Below are positions 62,168 to 64,000 of a stretch of DNA of 64,000 nucleotides, one piece after another. Source of the DNA: Phorcus lineatus. Lineage: Eukaryota > Mollusca > Gastropoda > Trochida > Trochidae. A program made the translations under genes and the position numbers. Under the pieces are notes generated by a model. The model was not told where the DNA came from, did no database searches, and worked only from the letters and a program-made list of their open reading frames with translations. The stretch lies in the NCBI GenBank assembly GCA_921293015.1, contig OV121087.1, positions 9,808,501-9,872,500 on the forward strand, read 5' to 3'. Position 1 is the stretch's first letter; every line of letters begins with the position of its first letter.

Positions 62168-64000
62168 TCAAATGTACATCACATTGTGTTCTATCGATTG
62201 AGCAATACCAATTTCCTGTCTGATTTTTGGTTTGGGCTCCAGATTCGAGCTTAAACAGGTACAAATAGCCGATTTTGACCAAAATCGCGTAAAAAGACTA
62301 AGTCGAAAATCTACACATTGGTGCACCTGGCGCGATAACTTTCTTAAAAATGCATATTTCTGAACCAAACTTTCATCAAATGTACATCACATTGTGTTCT
62401 ATCGATTGAGCAATACCAATTTCCTGTCTGATTTTTGGTTTGGGCTCCAGATTCGAGCTTAAACAGGTATAAATAGTCGATTTTGACCAAAATCGCGTAA
62501 AAAGACTAAGTCGAAAATCTACACATTGTTGGACCTTGCGCGATAACTTTCTTAAAAATGCATATTTCTGAACCAAACTTTCATCAAATGTACATCACAT
62601 TGTGTTCTATCGATTGAGCAATACCAATTTCCTGTTTGATTTTTGGTTTGGGCTCCAGATTCGAGCTTAAACAGGTACAAATAGCCGATTTTGACCAAAA
62701 TCACGAAAAAAGACTAAGTCGAAAATCTACACATTGTTGCACCTGGCCCGATAACTTTCTTAAAAATGCATATTTCTGAACCAAACTTTCATCAAATGTA
62801 CATCACATTGTGTTCTTTCGATTGAGCAATACCAATTTCCTGTCCGATTCTTGGTTTGGGCTCCAGATTCGAGCTTAAACAGGTACAAATAGCCGATTTT
62901 GACCAAAATCGCGTAAAAAGACTAAGTCAAAAATCTACACATTGTTGCACCTGGCGCGATAACTTTCTTAAAAATGCATATTTCTGAACCAAACTTTCAT
63001 CAAATGTACATCACATTGTGTTCTATCGATTGAGCAATACCAATTTCCTGTCTGATTTTTGGTTTGGGCTCCAGATTCGAGCTTAAACAGGTACAAATAG
63101 CCGATTTTGACCAAAATCGCGTAAAAAGACTAAGTCGAAAATCTACACATTATTGCACCTGGCGCGATAACTTTCTTAAAAATGCATATTTCTGAACCAA
63201 ACTTTCATCAAATGTACATCACATTGTGTTCTATCGATTGAGCAATGCCAATTTCCTGTCCAATTCTTGCTTTGGGCTCCAAATTCGAGCTTAAACAGGT
63301 ACAAATAGCCGATTTTGACCAAAATCGCGTAAAAAGACTAAGTAAAAAATCTACACATTGTTGCACCTGGCGCGATAACTTTCTTAAAAATGCATATTTC
63401 TGAACCAAACTTTCATCAAATGTACATCACATTGTGTTCTATCGATTGAGCAATACCAATTTCCTGTCCGATTCTTGGTTTGGGCTCCAGATTCGAGCTT
63501 AACCAGGTACAAATAGCCGATTTTGACCAAAATCGCGTAAAAAGACTAAGTCGAAAATTTACACATTCTTGCACCTGGCGCGATAACTTTCTTAAAAATG
63601 CATATTTCTGAACCAAACTTTCATCAAATGTACATCACATTGTGTTCTATCGATTGAGCAATACCAATTTCCTGTCCGATTCTTGGTTTGGGCTCCAAAT
63701 TCGAGCTTAAACAGGTACAAATAGCCGATTTTGACCAAAATCGCGTAAAAAGACTACGTCAAAAATCTACACATTGTTGCACCTGGCGCGATAACTTTCT
63801 TAAAAATGCATATTTCTGAACCAAACTTTCATCAAATGTACATCACATTGTGTTCTATCGATTGAGCAATACCAATTTCCTGTCTGATTTTTGGTTTGGG
63901 CTCCAGATTCGAGCTTAAACAGGTACAAATAGCCGATTTTGACCAAAATCGCGTAAAAAGACTAAGTAAAAAATCTACACATTGTTGCACCTGGCGCGAT
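62168..64000. repeat. Right-end mixed block, array continues
   Basis: Order: H-like (t54)-T-U-V-like (g51)-R-B-W-C-L(partial, bases 1-169). Private changes rise again: c95t in T (62470), a26t at 62792, g153a at 63000 and g62c in B at 63208. B reappears here as at the left end. The last unit is cut by the window, so the array goes on. Confidence 0.88.

Larger units (their letters stand above)
1..64000. repeat. 208-bp satellite DNA array, continuous across the window
   Basis: Anchors such as atgtacat recur every 208 bp from end to end, always in one orientation. There are 306 complete units between 163 and 63831 plus partial units at both ends. 300 complete units fit exactly 208 bp; one is 209 and five are 212. 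Types, by base in the monomer: A (c54, c59, g138, t182); B (g40, a55, a75, a138); C (a75, c134, a138); W (c54, c59, c88, t144, c153); W2 (W with t54, t59); E (W with a88); L (t54, t59, a137, a138); P (L with g74); M (t54, a138, c137); R (t54, t59, g138, otherwise plain); T (t54, t102, g157, t162); T2 (T with t53, g109); T3 (t102 with c153); T4 (T with c54, c59); K (T with c102); U (t53, t54, a120, a123, c165); X (U with c53); Y (X with g157, t162); V (a51, a138); Z (a51, g138, t182); F (t54, t111); F2 (F with c54, c59); H (g154); D (t54, a55, run of nine T at bases 57-65). Organisation as a satellite is certain; centromeric function is inference. Confidence 0.98.

Noticed and set aside
62468..62475. 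TATA-box-like tataaata in the T monomer at 62376
   Set aside because: A single c95t change makes it from the consensus tacaaata in one monomer only; there is no gene or other promoter sign nearby.
163..63616. Repeated 66-aa minus-strand open reading frames, one in many of the monomers
   Set aside because: They come from the satellite consensus and end at a tga in the conserved junction. Their presence simply tracks the bases at 120, 137 and 138: a138 with c137, or a120, creates a stop, while a137 with a138 removes it. 208 is not a multiple of three, there is no codon-like pattern of change, and no recognisable domain.
1..64000. CRISPR array or bacterial repeat
   Set aside because: The unit is 208 bp with no unique spacers, and there are no cas genes or other coding DNA.
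1..64000. Transposon insertions, inverted segments or unique DNA within the array
   Set aside because: I looked for breaks in the 208-bp phase and for reverse-oriented monomers. Only the one +1 and five +4 changes in a T-run were found.
1..64000. Assembly artefact as the cause of the long duplications
   Set aside because: The duplicates carry their own private differences and different flanks, which argues against simple duplication by the assembler, though only raw long reads can exclude it.
1..64000. Ribosomal DNA spacer repeats, tRNA-derived repeats or telomeric repeats
   Set aside because: No rRNA, tRNA or short telomere motif is seen; the monomer has no A/B box pair or cloverleaf that I can recognise.

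Overview
The whole window is one uninterrupted head-to-tail tandem array of a 208-bp satellite monomer (about 38% GC by my count of the consensus). I see 306 complete monomers plus a partial unit at each end. There is no protein gene, RNA gene, transposon, CRISPR array or unique DNA, and no change of orientation. The array runs past both ends of the window. A homogeneous array of more than 64 kb with nested higher-order repeats (HORs) points to a eukaryotic nuclear chromosome, in pericentromeric, centromeric or other constitutive heterochromatin. I do not recognise the family and cannot name the organism; plant or invertebrate are both possible.

All monomers are numbered in one phase: base 1 is the t of tcaaatgtacat (for example position 163) and base 208 is the last base before the next copy. 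About 29 recurrent diagnostic positions sort the monomers into some twenty types, defined in the first feature. The order of types gives the layout. 1-3490 is an old-looking, irregular A/B-rich stretch. 3491-6818 is built from L-W-C and L-W-P triplets. 6819-10355 and 24084-26787 belong to a 5-kb segment present twice, 17,056 bp apart. 10356-24083 is a block based on a T-U-T-U-P-W2-C heptamer, with 7-, 11-, 23- and 30-monomer copies. 26788-30531 is an F-L-C-T-U-V octamer zone. 30532-38039 contains a 1,876-bp duplication and all five 212-bp monomers. 38040-46567 is a T-U-V-K-P HOR growing from 6 to 10 monomers. 46568-50727 is a P/L/W/C/F zone. 50728-59671 is a 12-monomer (2,496-bp) HOR, ending in two full tandem copies. 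59672-64000 breaks down into mixed and older-looking types.

The features work together only as DNA. Variation is very uneven: the 73 bp from base 168 through the monomer junction to base 32 are nearly invariant, while bases 33-167 hold almost all diagnostic changes. Two symmetric elements recur in almost every copy: an 18-bp dyad at bases 103-120 and a palindrome centred on atgcat at bases 179-192. Unequal exchange and conversion between monomers can be read directly from hybrid monomers and displaced duplicates. The 66-aa minus-strand reading frames that recur every 208 bp are by-products of the repeat, not genes.
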